A stretch of 22,777 nucleotides of DNA from Bugula neritina (Eukaryota > Bryozoa > Gymnolaemata > Cheilostomatida > Bugulidae), in contig CAXIUT010000047.1 in assembly GCA_964035545.1 (NCBI GenBank), positions 1 through 22,777 of the forward strand, written 5' to 3'. Position numbers and translations under genes: made by a program. Below the pieces are notes generated by a model that saw only the letters and a list, made by a program, of their open reading frames with translations, was not told the DNA's origin and did not search any database. The stretch's first letter is position 1. The number at the start of each line of letters is the position of its first letter. This document shows positions 1-10,513 of the stretch, in pieces.

Positions 1-105
1 CCCAACCCCAACCCCAACCCCAACCCCAACCCCAACCCCAACCCCAACCCCAACCCCAACCCCAACCCCAACCCCAACCCCAACCCCAACCCCAACCCCA
101 AACCC
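1..105. repeat. Left telomere, C4A2 array
   Basis: About 17 tandem CCCCAA units run from the first base and stop at a single variant junction unit, CCCCAAACCC (a GGGTTT unit on the G strand), followed by unique AT-rich DNA. The C-rich strand reading 5'->3' from the left end is the orientation expected of a true chromosome end. Rare GGGTTT units among GGGGTT are a known property of Paramecium telomerase and are not typical of Tetrahymena. The stop codon of the first gene lies only 88 nt inside, so the subtelomere is very short. Confidence 0.98.
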
Positions 106-193
106 TATATTTATTTACTATTTAGAAATTATATATTTTTATCCTTAATAATCTCTATAAATGTAAATTATTTTGATTATTGAATGATAAAGA

Positions 194-1322
194 TCAACTA
201 TAGTGCTGAATTGACCTCTTATGGAATTCTTTGAAGAAAATGCCATTATCCCATCGAGATTTAAGATGAGGAATCTTGTATGCCTCTTTCTAAGAAACAT
301 TTGATGGACTTATACCTTCTGGTACCTTCATCACTTCCAAAGGATCTGGCTACATAAACAAAGCAAATGTATTTCGAGCTATATTTTTACCTGCCAACTC
401 ATCGCTTCTGACCACACAATGAGGAGTTGCCTATAATATGCCACCAGTTGATATCTGCATGCATTCTCCCAATTGAAAAGCCAACATATGTTGAGGAATG
501 GCTATCCTTGCAGTATCAGCAAATCTATTTTTAGCGAAAAGACCTCCTGATTTCAAACTGACTGTCGCTTACTATCCACTTTGATTAGTAAAGTAGGCAG
601 ATGTTAGAGCAGTTAGAGATCCGTGGTCGTTATGCCATCCGCACCAGTCATCTTCTGTATCTCCTTTATTTTAAAAAGGAAAATAGTGCAGCATTCTTCC
701 TACATGAGATTTTCCATTTTTGATGATATTATTCAAATACTTCTGAGGATAGCTTTTGACTTTAGAATGTGCGAAATCATCAATTTGTAATGCTAGTAAT
801 GCTCCAACTTCCATCATCATCTTGGATAGTATTTTTACATTGGTTTATCTATGTTAGAAGATAGCTACATTTCAGGAATATCATTTACCCATCTATTGGG
901 GCAATATAACTTCTTTTATTCCTCAGTAAAGTACTTTTCTTCTTCAGGAGCAATAGGATAAGAAGTGTCAGAAGCACAGTTTACATAATAACTTCCTTTA
1001 GCTGTATCATATCGACCTTGAAACTGTTCAACTCCATGTGACCATCCTTGGGAATGGAATATCTATGGTCTTTCGTATTTTTGGAGAATATCCTTAGGTA
1101 AAGTAGCTAATTTATGGAATAAAGGAAGTGTTTTTCTTCTTTGTTCAACATAATTAGGAATACCATTAACAAATAATATTCCAAGACCTTTCTATCAACA
1201 GTCATACCTTGAGGACCGTATGCTTGTTAGATCAGATGTTGTAAATTTTTACCTGCAAGTAGATGTTCGTATTAGATGACGATAGAGGTCGCCAATGTTT
1301 TGCCAACTTGGGTTGTTGTCAT
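194..1322 (-). CDS. 2-oxoglutarate/Fe(II)-dependent dioxygenase-like protein
   Basis: This 362-residue protein resembles the plant and protist isopenicillin-N-synthase-like 2OG-Fe(II) oxygenases, which couple 2-oxoglutarate decarboxylation to substrate oxidation. The N-terminal part has the family pattern AYGPQGLGILFVNGIPNY followed by WSHGVEQ. The metal site is visible: WHNDHGS supplies His217 and Asp219, TPHCV supplies His288, and Arg303 in ARNTFALF is placed to bind 2-oxoglutarate. Two 20-nt introns are needed, at 1188-1207 (GTATGA...GAAAG) and 849-868 (GTAGCT...CATAG). Removing them restores the frame and joins the conserved stretches YGPQ/GLGI and LPEI/QTNVKILSKMMMEVG. TAA and TAG encode Gln and the stop is TGA. 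It is the first gene inside the left telomere, with its 3' end facing the chromosome end. The substrate cannot be inferred. Confidence 0.85.
849..868 (-). other. 20-nt intron in the dioxygenase-like gene
   Basis: On the minus strand it begins GTAGCT and ends ACATAG. Unspliced, the frame runs into TGA a short way downstream. Spliced, it continues as EIQTNVKILSKMMMEVG, which aligns with the helix preceding the catalytic core in this family. Confidence 0.85.
1188..1207 (-). other. 20-nt intron in the dioxygenase-like gene
   Basis: On the minus strand the segment begins GTATGA and ends GAAAG. Reading through it breaks the frame. Removing 20 nt joins CCT-CAA-G to GT-CTT-GGA and yields the family signature GPQGLGILFVNG. 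An alternative 16-nt removal ending at TAG gives the wrong frame. Confidence 0.82.
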
Positions 1323-1459
1323 ATATATCTATTTGTATCAGAAAGTAATTGATTTATACTGAAGTTCTTGTAATAAAATTTAAAGGAGTTTTATTTCAAA
1401 AACTTTCTCTATCTTGTAGTTTTTAAGATTGATAATTATTTTAAATATGAATTGATAAA

Positions 1460-3130
1460 TCACATTACTTCTACTTTATGAAATATTATTCCATTCATTT
1501 AAATTACCTTTGGATATTTCTCACTTTTTTATTTTGTTGGACCCAATCTCTTATTCATATTGTAATCTATTTCTTCCTAATTATCATTATAAACCCCTAT
1601 TTTACTTGTAAACTTTGGTTTTTCGTTTACATACTCACTTTACAATCCAAGTTGTCTATATTTGCTATCTTTGATTTTCTTTTATACTTATTATTTCCCT
1701 CTATACTAATCTACTTGACTTGAAACAAACTTATTTGATTAATTTTTGGGTATTTTTCCAAAAGAAGCCCTTTCTTATTCTTTTTCAACATACTAAATTC
1801 TTTTTTATGATATTCCTTTATAAGGACGAACACCCAAAGTGTCAAACTGATCTTCTCTGTATTCCTGATATTTTGAATCCTAACTGGATTATTAAAATTT
1901 AACTCTACCTTCTTCATACTTCGAATCTAGTTGTTTATTTGAATAAGGTGAATATATTTCGCTATCATTTGATGGAATATTATTATTTTTAGTCTTATAT
2001 GATTATTTCTAATATTGTTTATAGTTATTTTATATATATTTGCTACTCTATGGTTTTTTACTATTTCTACTATCATAATTTTGAGGTTAATATTTTATTC
2101 CAAATTGAGGCTATTCTTTCTAAAAATCATAACCCAAGGCAGATATCGGATCATCGATATATTTTTTACTATCAAATGGTCTATCATTTTTAATACTTTC
2201 TTTTTATAATCCAAAAGCAGAAGTATTATACAGACCCTAACTAATTCTATTTATCTCTTTTTCCACATCATTGTTAGGTTTATAATCATAGTTATTATAT
2301 TTTTGTTAGTATTCACTTCCAAAAGTTAGTCCTCGATTCATATCCAATTTTTTCTATTAGTATTTTGATTAGTATTTTGGTTAATATTTTGATTAATAAT
2401 TTTCATAACTATTTTTTCTCAATTTTTATTTTCTCTCTTCATACTCGTATCCGAATTTCTTTAATGAATTCTTTTCATATGAACTAGTAATAGGCATTTC
2501 TGGTTCTATATTTTTAGTCAATAAACTTTTACGATGAAAAGGATTATTCAAATGTTTATCCCTTGATTTCTACCTTTATCTCTATCTCTCTCGTTCAGTG
2601 ACTCTATCCTCTTAAAGATCATATATCTTATTGATATAGGTCGCAGCAGAATCAGTCGATGACCCACTTAGATAGTTATCATATTTTTTAGCAGGAGTTA
2701 CTAAAGGAGTTGTTAAAGGATCGACTGTAGAAGGTCGATATGAATCAATATTTTGACCTGACGAGTTATAATTTTCATAGTTATATGAATTAGTTGATCT
2801 GCCGATGTTGTTTCTGCCTGGACTTATATCTCTTTATCCTTTATTTTGCATAAAAGACGGTTGATATTCCTTCTGAAAGGGATTGTTTGCTCGAATATTG
2901 TTTATATCGAATGATGGTCTTGGAGATTGGGCTGTTTGAATTCCTTCATAGGTTGGTGAAATGTAGGGTTAACTTACTCTGTATTGAGATGTTGGTGGCT
3001 ACTGATATTTACTTGATGGAGGTGGATAGTTGCTGTAGTTGTTGGTCGAGTTGTATGAAGGCAGATTGTTAAGTGAAGAAGCGAATGGAGATGGTTTTAG
3101 GAATGGATTTTATAGTTTGTTGCTAAACAT
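1460..3130 (-). CDS. Gln/Asn/Tyr/Ser-rich hypothetical protein
   Basis: This is an uninterrupted 556-codon frame from ATG to TGA with dozens of TAA/TAG glutamines and no intron needed. I do not recognise a domain. The N-terminal third is rich in Asn, Ser, Pro and Tyr (for example NNYSNYPPPSSKY). A charged central stretch (ERERQRQRQKSRDKH) follows, then an imperfect tandem YQ(S/P)K tetrapeptide repeat around minus-strand bases 2400-2340 and a Lys/Tyr/Gln-rich C-terminal half. The composition suggests an intrinsically disordered protein, perhaps cytoskeletal or cortical, but that is inference. It shares a 131-nt divergent promoter region with the gene at 3262. A smaller frame antisense to its centre (1478-1723) has no supporting features. 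Confidence reflects the intact long frame and its position between real genes. Confidence 0.65.
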
Positions 3131-3261
3131 ATGATGACTTCGATATTTTATTTAAATAAAGAATAACTTCTGGTCAAACTCCTAAAATTATCATCTACTA
3201 TTCATAGATTTTGTTTAATAAAATATACTTCATCTTATACTTAATCTATTTTGTTTTTATT
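3131..3261. promoter_or_regulatory. Divergent intergenic region between two orphan genes
   Basis: These 131 nt of AT-rich DNA separate two start codons pointing away from each other, so they must hold both promoters. No defined motif was recognised beyond T/A-rich runs. Confidence 0.4.
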
Positions 3262-3984
3262 ATGATGAAAAAATAATAAAACCTAGAATCAATAAATCCT
3301 TGGACATTCCGTGAATAAAAATAACCTACAACTGTTCCATAAAATAACTAATCTCCTCAAAATCCTTCTATTCATTTCTATCAAAACCAACTTAATAACA
3401 GAGCTCTTCCTTTAAGTTTTAAAACAATAATAATGCGTAAAGAATCTCTCCCTAAACGTTACAAAACTCTTTCAGTAAAAAATAATAGTAGCATAATATT
3501 AAAAAACTAATAATAAACTGAATTTAAACAATACTATGGTAAATTTTTACCAAACTACAAACAAATTAGAATATCAATTGGTGCTAAAAATAAAAAATCA
3601 AGAAAATCTAATAGCATTCCAATCGAATCATTCAAACAATATACCTAATTTTCATAAATAAATAGATAAAAAGATATAAAACCAATTATCAATATTTCTC
3701 CTTATAAAATAAAACAAAAAACATGTCTAACACAACAATAGATCAAAAAATAAAGTAAAATTCATTCTGTTATCAATCAAAATAAATTATTTTAGATGGA
3801 TTAATATCAAAAAAAGTAAAAATAGGGATCAAATATAAAATTTAATCATCAAAAAACAAAGGTAAAATCTGAAGTGAATTCTTAGAGTTCATCTCCGACA
3901 ATAGTTCCAATAAAATGTTAATTAAATAATAGAAATTTAACTCAAATAAAGCAAATATACAAGACAAAAAAGCAATTTAAATGA
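3262..3984 (+). CDS. Basic Gln/Asn/Lys-rich hypothetical protein
   Basis: This is a continuous 240-codon frame from ATG-ATG to TGA, using TAA/TAG as Gln and requiring no intron. The product is strongly basic and low in complexity, with short motifs such as KNKKSRKSNS and a Lys-rich tail KQIYKTKKQFK. No domain, signal peptide or membrane segment is visible. It starts 131 nt from the divergent orphan at 3130 and stops 62 nt before the pseudokinase gene. Its composition would suit a disordered nucleic-acid-binding or cytoskeletal protein, but nothing in the sequence assigns a role. Codon choice resembles that of the neighbouring genes. Confidence 0.6.
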
Positions 3985-4046
3985 TATTTTTGAATTGATA
4001 CTAATAAAAATATAATTCAAATTATAATTAGCTTATAACAACTGAA

Positions 4047-6145
4047 ATGGGTCCAAAAGCATCTTCAGCTAGATAACAAAACTAATATAACTCATTACTA
4101 TAGGATTATGATATTGTCAAACAAGTTGATCATGAAGGATTGTTCTATCTTAAAAATAAACACAAAGATGACAACTATTTGCTGAGATAATTCACATATA
4201 ATGATAAAAAATAATACTAAAGAAATCTAGAATTGTTATAAAGAAAAAAATCACAACTTCTGGGATGTAAGTATGTCGTTCCTTTGGAAAAAATTGTTAC
4301 CAGAAGTGAAGATCAATATTGCTCCACTTTCTATAAAATATATGCGCTTTTCTAATTTACAGAAAGAACGCTTCAAGATTAAATTGAAGAAAGAAATATT
4401 CAAAAAAGAAAATTCCAATAAAAATAACTATGGTCCATTCTAGCCAGTTGCATTGTAGGAATGAGTCATCTTCAAAAATATTCAATCAAACATCAATCTC
4501 TCAGAGCTAATTCCATACTTATCTCCCAAGACGGTATCATAAAAGTCTACGATCCCATCGCACTTGGCTCCCAGACCAACTACGACCTTCTCATTTCCAA
4601 AAGAACCACTCCTCAAATCTACCTCTCTCCTTAACTTTCAGAATCACTTCAGCTATAAACCAGTCAACCCAATGTCAATCACTATAAAAGTGATATCTGG
4701 ACCATGGGAATGATCATCTTAGAAGCAGGACTAACTCAGAGTCAAGATGAGTGCTATCGAGATGACTGTTCACGAGTGCATTGGGAAACAATTCAATATA
4801 ATATCCATCGTTTTAAGCAAAATTATTCAGAATAGTTAGCTGCTTTGGTTGAGTTTATGTTGAGTCGAGAGGAAAAGAATCGACCTGATTGGGTTTAATT
4901 AGAATAAAGAGTTTTGGAGGAATAGTAAGCTAGAAATAGTCAAGTCAGTCAGCACAATATATCGAGAGACAGTCATGCCTATAGACAATCATAACCAGTG
5001 CAATTCAGAAAAAGCAATCTCAATAACTTGAATAAAAAATAACATAATATACTTCTATCATCCAATGCTGTACCTATCTTCCAAGATCAGCAATACCTCA
5101 TGAACAAATAAATAAAAACACAAAATATAATGACTAATAATCTCAATAAAACATAGATACCAGTTTCATTCAAACCTAGCTCAATAGAAGTATCAAGACC
5201 TTTGCGTAACATTTTCCCTTCTAGCAACTACACCACAAACACGAAAACAGACTAAAATTTGATAGTTGTCAATTAGGATGATCGATTTTCATAAAATAGC
5301 AACTACTATGACTCCAGACCACAATAGTCTATCACACCCATGTATCAAACCTACAATCATACACAACAATTCCAACAAGATCATAAAATGCCCTCACATG
5401 TCAATACCTATGGATCCTCAGGGTTTGATCCTCATAGACAAACTCTGTTCAGCAACACTATCCCTAGAATCAGTCAAACAGTCATTCCTCAAACCAACAA
5501 CAATCAACCGTACATGCCTTTGCCTATTTCAACATCAGGACATCATAATGTCCCAGTTCAAGCTGTCTCTCCAGGACCATCAACTCCACTGCAATCAGTT
5601 CCCAGACAAGTGAGTGGGCCTTCGACTGGTGTAGCTGAAGGAGGGTAGTACGTGGTGGAAAGATACAAGCAGGGAAGTTAGTATAAAGGATATAAGTGGG
5701 AAGATATGCGTCATGGTTTTGGAGTATTTTACTATCAAGATGGAGGGATGTACTAAGGCGAGTGGAAATTCAATAAGATGCAAGGAAAGGGAAAACTCTA
5801 TTATCAATCTGGTAAGTTGGCCTATGATGGAGATTGGCTGAATGACCAATTTTAAGGATATGGAAAGTTATTTAATGAATATCCTTAGGTAACAAATGAC
5901 TTCATTAATTATAAAAATCTATATGATGTTGAATAGATGTGGACGAAATATGAGGGTATTACTGCTGATATATAGGTTAATTTGTGGAGGATTTGAAGTG
6001 TGGACATGGAGTTTTGTTTATGAGCAATGGTTAATATTATGAAGGGTAGTTTAGGTAGGATTGGGCTTAAGGAAGTGGAACTTACTATCGATTGAATGGG
6101 TAAAAAGTAAAAGGAAAATGGAGTAAAAACATCTATATCCAATGA
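4047..6145 (+). CDS. Pseudokinase fused to C-terminal MORN repeats
   Basis: The 692-residue product has a protein-kinase-like fold at about residues 20-290. Kinase landmarks remain: a helical C-lobe, YSIKHQSLRANSILI at the catalytic loop and KSDIWTMGMIILEAG at the F-helix. The catalytic residues are gone: the HRD Asp is Ser (HQS, residues 149-151), the DFG motif is YDP (168-170), and the expected Lys strand reads LLRQ. A long Gln/Asn/Ser/Pro-rich linker (about 300-530) leads to MORN repeats from about residue 535 (YKGYKWEDMRHGFGVF, YQGEWKFNKMQGKGKL, YEGQFRQDWAQGSGTY). MORN repeats bind membranes or act as scaffolds, and ciliates have many kinase-MORN proteins. One 20-nt intron at 5956-5975 restores the last repeats; without it the frame ends early at TGA. 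It is probably a signalling scaffold rather than an enzyme. Confidence 0.85.
5956..5975 (+). other. 20-nt intron in the pseudokinase-MORN gene
   Basis: It begins GTATTAC and ends TATATAG. Removal joins TAT-GAG-G to GT-TAA-TTT-GTG and continues the MORN pattern as YEGQFVEDLKCGHGVLF. Unspliced translation terminates at TGA shortly after. Confidence 0.88.
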
Positions 6146-6292
6146 TTTTGACATTCTGTATTTAAATAAACATTTAAACTGAATAAAATAAATAAAAAAA
6201 GAATGAATAAGCAATTATTTATCTAAATTTATATATATTCTGATAGATTTGTTCATATATTTCCCACCATCAAACGTTAAATTATTTAATTA

Positions 6293-6832
6293 ATGAGCTA
6301 AACAGATCCTCTCAGCAAACGAGAACAGAGGAAGATCCAAATGGCTGTATAGCTAATGGAAAAAGATAATAAATAATAACAATACTAAAAAAAGCCTAGA
6401 AAAAAAAGAAAAATAAATAATTCATCAGCAATAAATGTCCAAAAAGATTAATAAATAGTACCATAAACAAAATCATCAAGCAACTGCACTCCCATACATT
6501 AAAAAATCAATAATAGTAAAGAATCAATACTCAAATAAAACAAAAATCATTTGAATTAGAAATATTAACTTAACGGACTATCATTGGCATAATTTTTTGT
6601 TTGTTATCAGTTCAATCAGTAGTCTTTAGTACAATAAAAAGAATATAAAAATGTATAGACTTACAATACTCTTTAAGGATAGAAGATCGATTTGCTTTAA
6701 AATAAAAAATCAAGCTAAATATACAAAAAAATGAACAAACTCCTCTAAAAATCTAAAAATGTAATCAACAACTCAGTTTTTTCTAGAGAGCATCGCATTT
6801 TGACTTAAACTATCAAAAATAATCAATATTGA
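6293..6832 (+). CDS. Small basic hypothetical protein
   Basis: This is an intact 179-codon frame from ATG to TGA with no intron. The N-terminus has a charged helix, LSKREQRKIQMAVQLMEKDN, followed by a polybasic KKPRKKRK stretch that would serve as a nuclear localisation signal. The rest is Gln/Asn/Ser/Lys-rich without recognisable domains. The pairing of a short charged helix with a basic patch resembles stretches seen in chromatin proteins, but that is only a compositional resemblance. It lies 147 nt after the pseudokinase-MORN gene and 74 nt before the CHY zinc-finger gene, all on the same strand. Confidence 0.55.
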
Positions 6833-6906
6833 ATTGATCTGAATAAATTCTTTAATATATATAAGTTGGTTAATATATTTTTTAAATAATTTTAATTTGA
6901 ATAAAC

Positions 6907-7178
6907 ATGTGCAAGCACATCCTGAACGTCCAAGCAGCCATTCGAGCCCCTTGCTGCAAAAAGTGGTACGACTGTTCTGAATGTCATAATGAAGTGAATG
7001 ATCATGAGCTGAAAAAGAGTTCAGAAATGGTTTTTGCTTGTAAAGTATGTAAGAAAGTATTCAGGAAGGAAATGATCAAATTTGAAGGTATTATCTTATC
7101 TATTAAGAATCTGATTAGTATTGTCCTCATTGTGACAATCACTACGTCATCGATGCTGTTACCAAATAAGACAGATGA
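6907..7178 (+). CDS. Short CHY-type zinc finger protein
   Basis: The spliced product is 83 residues and is almost entirely one CHY zinc-finger module. It starts MCKHILNVQ, then APCCKKWYDCSECHNEVNDHE, ACKVCKKVFRKE and finally YCPHCDNHYV. The Cys/His spacing (CxH, CC, CxxCH, H, CxxC, CxxC) is the family pattern for binding three zinc ions, as in RCHY1 and the yeast mitochondrial factor Hot13. No RING domain is attached, so this is the stand-alone form. A 20-nt intron at 7088-7107 is required; splicing joins FE to ESDQYCPHC, supplying the last CxxC pair, and moves the stop to TGA at 7176-7178. Unspliced translation yields a hydrophobic tail of no sense. Its exact role (redox or zinc homeostasis) is not determinable. 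Confidence 0.87.
7088..7107 (+). other. 20-nt intron in the CHY zinc-finger gene
   Basis: It begins GTATTATC and ends ATTAAG. Splicing restores the final zinc-binding CPHC of the CHY domain; without it that motif is out of frame. Confidence 0.88.
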
Positions 7179-7311
7179 AGTTATCAGTGATCGTTGCATT
7201 TTAAAACAAATACTTATTTATATCAAGTTTATTTATAGCTAGTTAAATCTAATTGACTTTGATGGGTTGTTGTTATCTATTATGATATATTCTTTATATT
7301 TAACAAAGAAT

Positions 7312-9448
7312 ATGTATCAATCAACTTCATAAAAGGGGTTGGGGTTGGGGTTGGGGTTGGGGTTGGGGTTGGGGTTGGGGTTGGGGTTGGGGTTGGGGTT
7401 GGGGTTGGGTTGGGTACCCACTTATCAACCCATTATTCCCAATAATAATGATAGAATATCAAGCAAAATACTTAGATATTCTTATTTACCATAATCCAAC
7501 AAAAGATAGCTTGTTATCTATCTTACTCCTTTTAGTAATGCAGTTGATTCTTTACTAAATGTTTAAAAATTGTGTAATTGTAGTAGTTGTGGGAGCTATA
7601 TCAATCAAAATAATAAAATATTGGATAGAAATGTGATGGAATGTTGTTTTTGTGGAAATGTTGATAAGTTTTAGTCGTTAGAATAGTATTAGAACAAATA
7701 TCATGGATATAAGATAGTCGATTCGACCAATAATATCTATAATAACTTGTCTAGACCGAAAAGAATATGTTTTGTGGTATAGGCTAATGAAAATTTGTAT
7801 GATATTAGCCTCAATAAAAGCATTTTTAACTGTTTGAATGCTCTATAAAATTAAAAAATGCAAGTAGCTTTTGTTTTATTTGACAACTAATACATAATCT
7901 TTATCAATGTTCATAATCTAGAAGTAACAAAAATAAAACTTATCCAAAATAAACAAACACAATGGGATCAATTGCCGATAAATATAGAATAGCTGTTTAT
8001 CAATATTGCTTAAATAGATCAAATTTAATAAATCATACATGATTTGATGTACTAAGCATTTATAAAAAAAGATTCATTGATAGCAAAGGTATCTATGTAT
8101 TTAAGTCGTATTTTTCCATTTGATGTGTAGCTTAAATATTTTATTACTACCGTTACTTCTTCTTTCAAAAATATATAATAAGTTCATTAAGATCCCATTA
8201 AGTAAACTAACTTTTTAACTAAATCTGTGAAGACTTTAATAAATAAATATAAAAAGAAATAAACTATAATATCATATTAGTGTATCAATTCTGGTTATAA
8301 TAGTTAATTTTTTATTTTTTCATATAAAAATTAATACTCATAATATATAAATTTGTTAAACTATTCAATAGTAAAAATATATAACATAAAATAGAAATAA
8401 CAGCTATAGAATATAGTATACTATGATCTTTATCAAAATATGACTCAATAAAAACATGATAATGTTCAGATAAATATAACAACAAGTTTAAGTAATTAAT
8501 TTACTTACGATTAAGAGTAAATTAGCAGTTTATACTACAATCTTTATCAAGAATAATATTATTAAAATCAAAATATGCATACTCTCATCATGAACATCCA
8601 AAAAGCTTATGATTCTTTTACTCTTCCTCTGCATTTTACTATTAATAATAATAATTTACCTATTCAAATAGTATATTCAACAGGATGTAATCAATCTTAG
8701 TTGGTTGTTCTTAACTTTGTACCTAAAATACCGATGAATCCAGAACACTATGATGATTAAATCGTTTTTAATGTATTATTTTTTATTATTTTAGGAACAT
8801 TTTAGATTGGCTGTTACTCAATCACATTATTCAAATCTAAAAGATATTTGTTGTATACTAGATATTTATTATCACAAGGTAGTTAGTTTTTTGAAAAGTT
8901 TTTAATAAGGAAAAACAGTAACATTCCCCAAAAATTGGAAACATTATCTACTCTACTCATTCACCATTCAAAACCAAATAAAACAAGGTCACCTTAATAT
9001 CTATCACATCTACAAATATATCAAAATGCACCCAGAACAACTCTCAAAACAACTGTACTATCGATCATATCGAGTATAAAACGGACATATCATTAATATC
9101 AAAATGTCACCTAAAATATTCGAAAGATATCAAATTATTCTGATAGATAATGGATAAACTCTTTATATTGTATTTAATGACCCATCAGTCGAACAAATAA
9201 AGAGAATATTTGGAATATATGATTCTGTATCAACTTTGGCCTCTCAACACTTAGAGTTGCCTGATATTCCTAGCAACAAATAATATAGAAAAGCTATTCA
9301 AATCATCAGAGAGAATCATTAGCACAACTTTCTACCCTTAAAAATGATTGATTATTAATCTTATCTTTTTCCTAGATAGATATAGCCATATCTATATGAC
9401 AAAGATAGTCACTATAGATATCTAAAGAAAACTTGGAGAGAATCTTGA
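7312..9448 (+). CDS. Sec24-like COPII coat protein with (Gly-Leu)12 tract
   Basis: The 704-residue product resembles Sec24, the cargo-binding subunit of the COPII coat on ER-derived vesicles. Zinc-finger cysteines are C90-x2-C93 and C111-x2-C114, within CGSYINQ, which matches the Sec24 RTYINP region. A trunk-like segment (RPKRICFVVQANENLYD), an all-helical segment (EHFRLAVTQSHYSNLKDICC) and a gelsolin-like end (ERYQIILIDNGQTLYIVFND) follow in family order. A 22-nt intron at 8773-8794 is needed to reach the helical part. The start ATG at 7312 precedes an in-frame telomeric array; the next in-frame Met is inside the zinc finger, so translation must cross the array or the gene is 5'-truncated. 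It is shorter than most Sec24 proteins and divergent in the middle. Sec23 is less likely from the zinc-finger context. Confidence 0.72.
7335..7414 (+). repeat. Interstitial G4T2 telomeric array inside an ORF
   Basis: About thirteen GGGGTT units run without interruption, ending in two shortened GGGTT units and then the palindrome GGGTACCC. Orientation is that of a right-hand chromosome end. The array lies 21 nt after the start codon of the Sec24-like gene and is read in frame as GGG-TTG, giving (Gly-Leu)12 followed by Gly-Trp-Val-Pro. It lies 157 nt after the stop of the CHY gene, about the spacing one would expect between a last gene and a telomere. Confidence 0.95.
8773..8794 (+). other. 22-nt intron in the Sec24-like gene
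   Basis: It begins GTATTATT and ends ATTTTAG. It is the only intron found here that is not 20 nt. Splicing joins ...IVFN to EHFRLAVTQSHYSNLKDICC, which fits the Sec24 helical domain. Confidence 0.85.
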
Positions 9449-9488
9449 TATTTAATATACTTACTGTGTTCATTAAATAAATATAAAA

Positions 9489-10475
9489 ATGATTGTGAGA
9501 TTATCAAATATTATAACAAAGATGACTACCGCCGTAAAAAAAGGATAAACTCGAGCAAAACCGGTGCTATCTCTTAAAGGAGCATCATCTCTAAGAAAGA
9601 AGAGAAATATAAGTCAGCATACAATCGATACCAATCCTACATCGCTTGAAGATAACAATCTAAGACAAAATAAAATAAATTAATAAGATCTTATGAGATA
9701 AATATAGATAGTTCATCAAATATCTGAAAACTATCTCAAAGAATTGGTCAATAAGTATCGAAGTCCAGATAGACAGTCGATTTCATAGTTATAGGCTAAT
9801 ATAGTAAAATTGAATAGATAAATAGAGTAGACGGAAAGTGAAATAGTAAATTTGAAACAAATTTATAAAAGAAATAAGAGATGTGTGGTCAATTATAGTA
9901 GAATGCATTTATAGAGATTTGTTCTTGCTTAGGAAATCAGTCAGCAAAGACAATAAATGGAAAGGTAAATATAAAAACATGGAATACTCAAAAATAAAGC
10001 TAGAGAGTTGTATAGGAGTATTAAAGAGATATTGCCTCGATATGCGGAAATATAACAGAAAAAAGGATTGAAGCCTATTGGTTATGGAGAGTTTAAAAAA
10101 AGAAAATTTATAAATAATAATATTGAATAACCAAAATAAAGAAAGAGATCAGTATCGTCGAGATTATCATTGAGAAGTAGATCTTCTTCTGTTAAAAGTA
10201 TTATTGCTGGCAAAAACGAATAAATTCCAGAATAGAAAAAGAATATGTGTTACATGCAGAGAAGAAAAAGTGTAGCTTATAAAGCAAAAATAGTTAAAAA
10301 GAGAAAATATTAACATGAAATTGGATAGCTATAATAACAGAGAAGATTTCTTATTTAAGAAGATAACCATTTGAATATAAAAATATAGTAGCTAAGCAGA
10401 TAGATAATAGCGATTGAGAGTATGTCGATGCTAAGTTCAAAAAAGAGTAGAATACAGTCATCAGCTAACTTGTGA
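9489..10475 (+). CDS. Basic coiled-coil hypothetical protein
   Basis: This is an uninterrupted 328-codon frame starting 40 nt after the Sec24-like stop and ending at TGA. Two stretches have coiled-coil character: about residues 88-125 (QLQANIVKLNRQIEQTESE) and about 266-305 (HEIGQLQQQRRFLIQEDN). Between them is a basic Arg/Ser-rich segment (RSVSSRLSLRSRSSSVKS) that would be a good phosphorylation target. The N-terminus is Lys/Arg-rich, and a second in-frame ATG (9522) begins MTTAVKKG and could be the real start. The pattern is reminiscent of ciliary or centrosomal structural proteins, but no family was recognised. It converges on the GlnRS gene with only 38 nt between the two stop codons. Confidence 0.62.
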
Positions 10476-10513
10476 TTTATTATTTATTTATAGATAATAT
10501 AATTGAATAGAAA

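Noticed and set aside
1478-1723. Hydrophobic plus-strand frame antisense to the Gln/Asn-rich orphan
   Set aside because: It is the complement of an intact 556-codon frame and contains no domain; under the standard code it only looks isolated because TAA/TAG were read as stops.
7335-7414. Simple assembly chimera of two telomere-capped molecules
   Set aside because: A head-to-tail chimera should show a C4A2 start after the G4T2 array; instead the Sec24-like frame continues directly, and the ATG before the array is in phase with it. A biological fusion is still possible.
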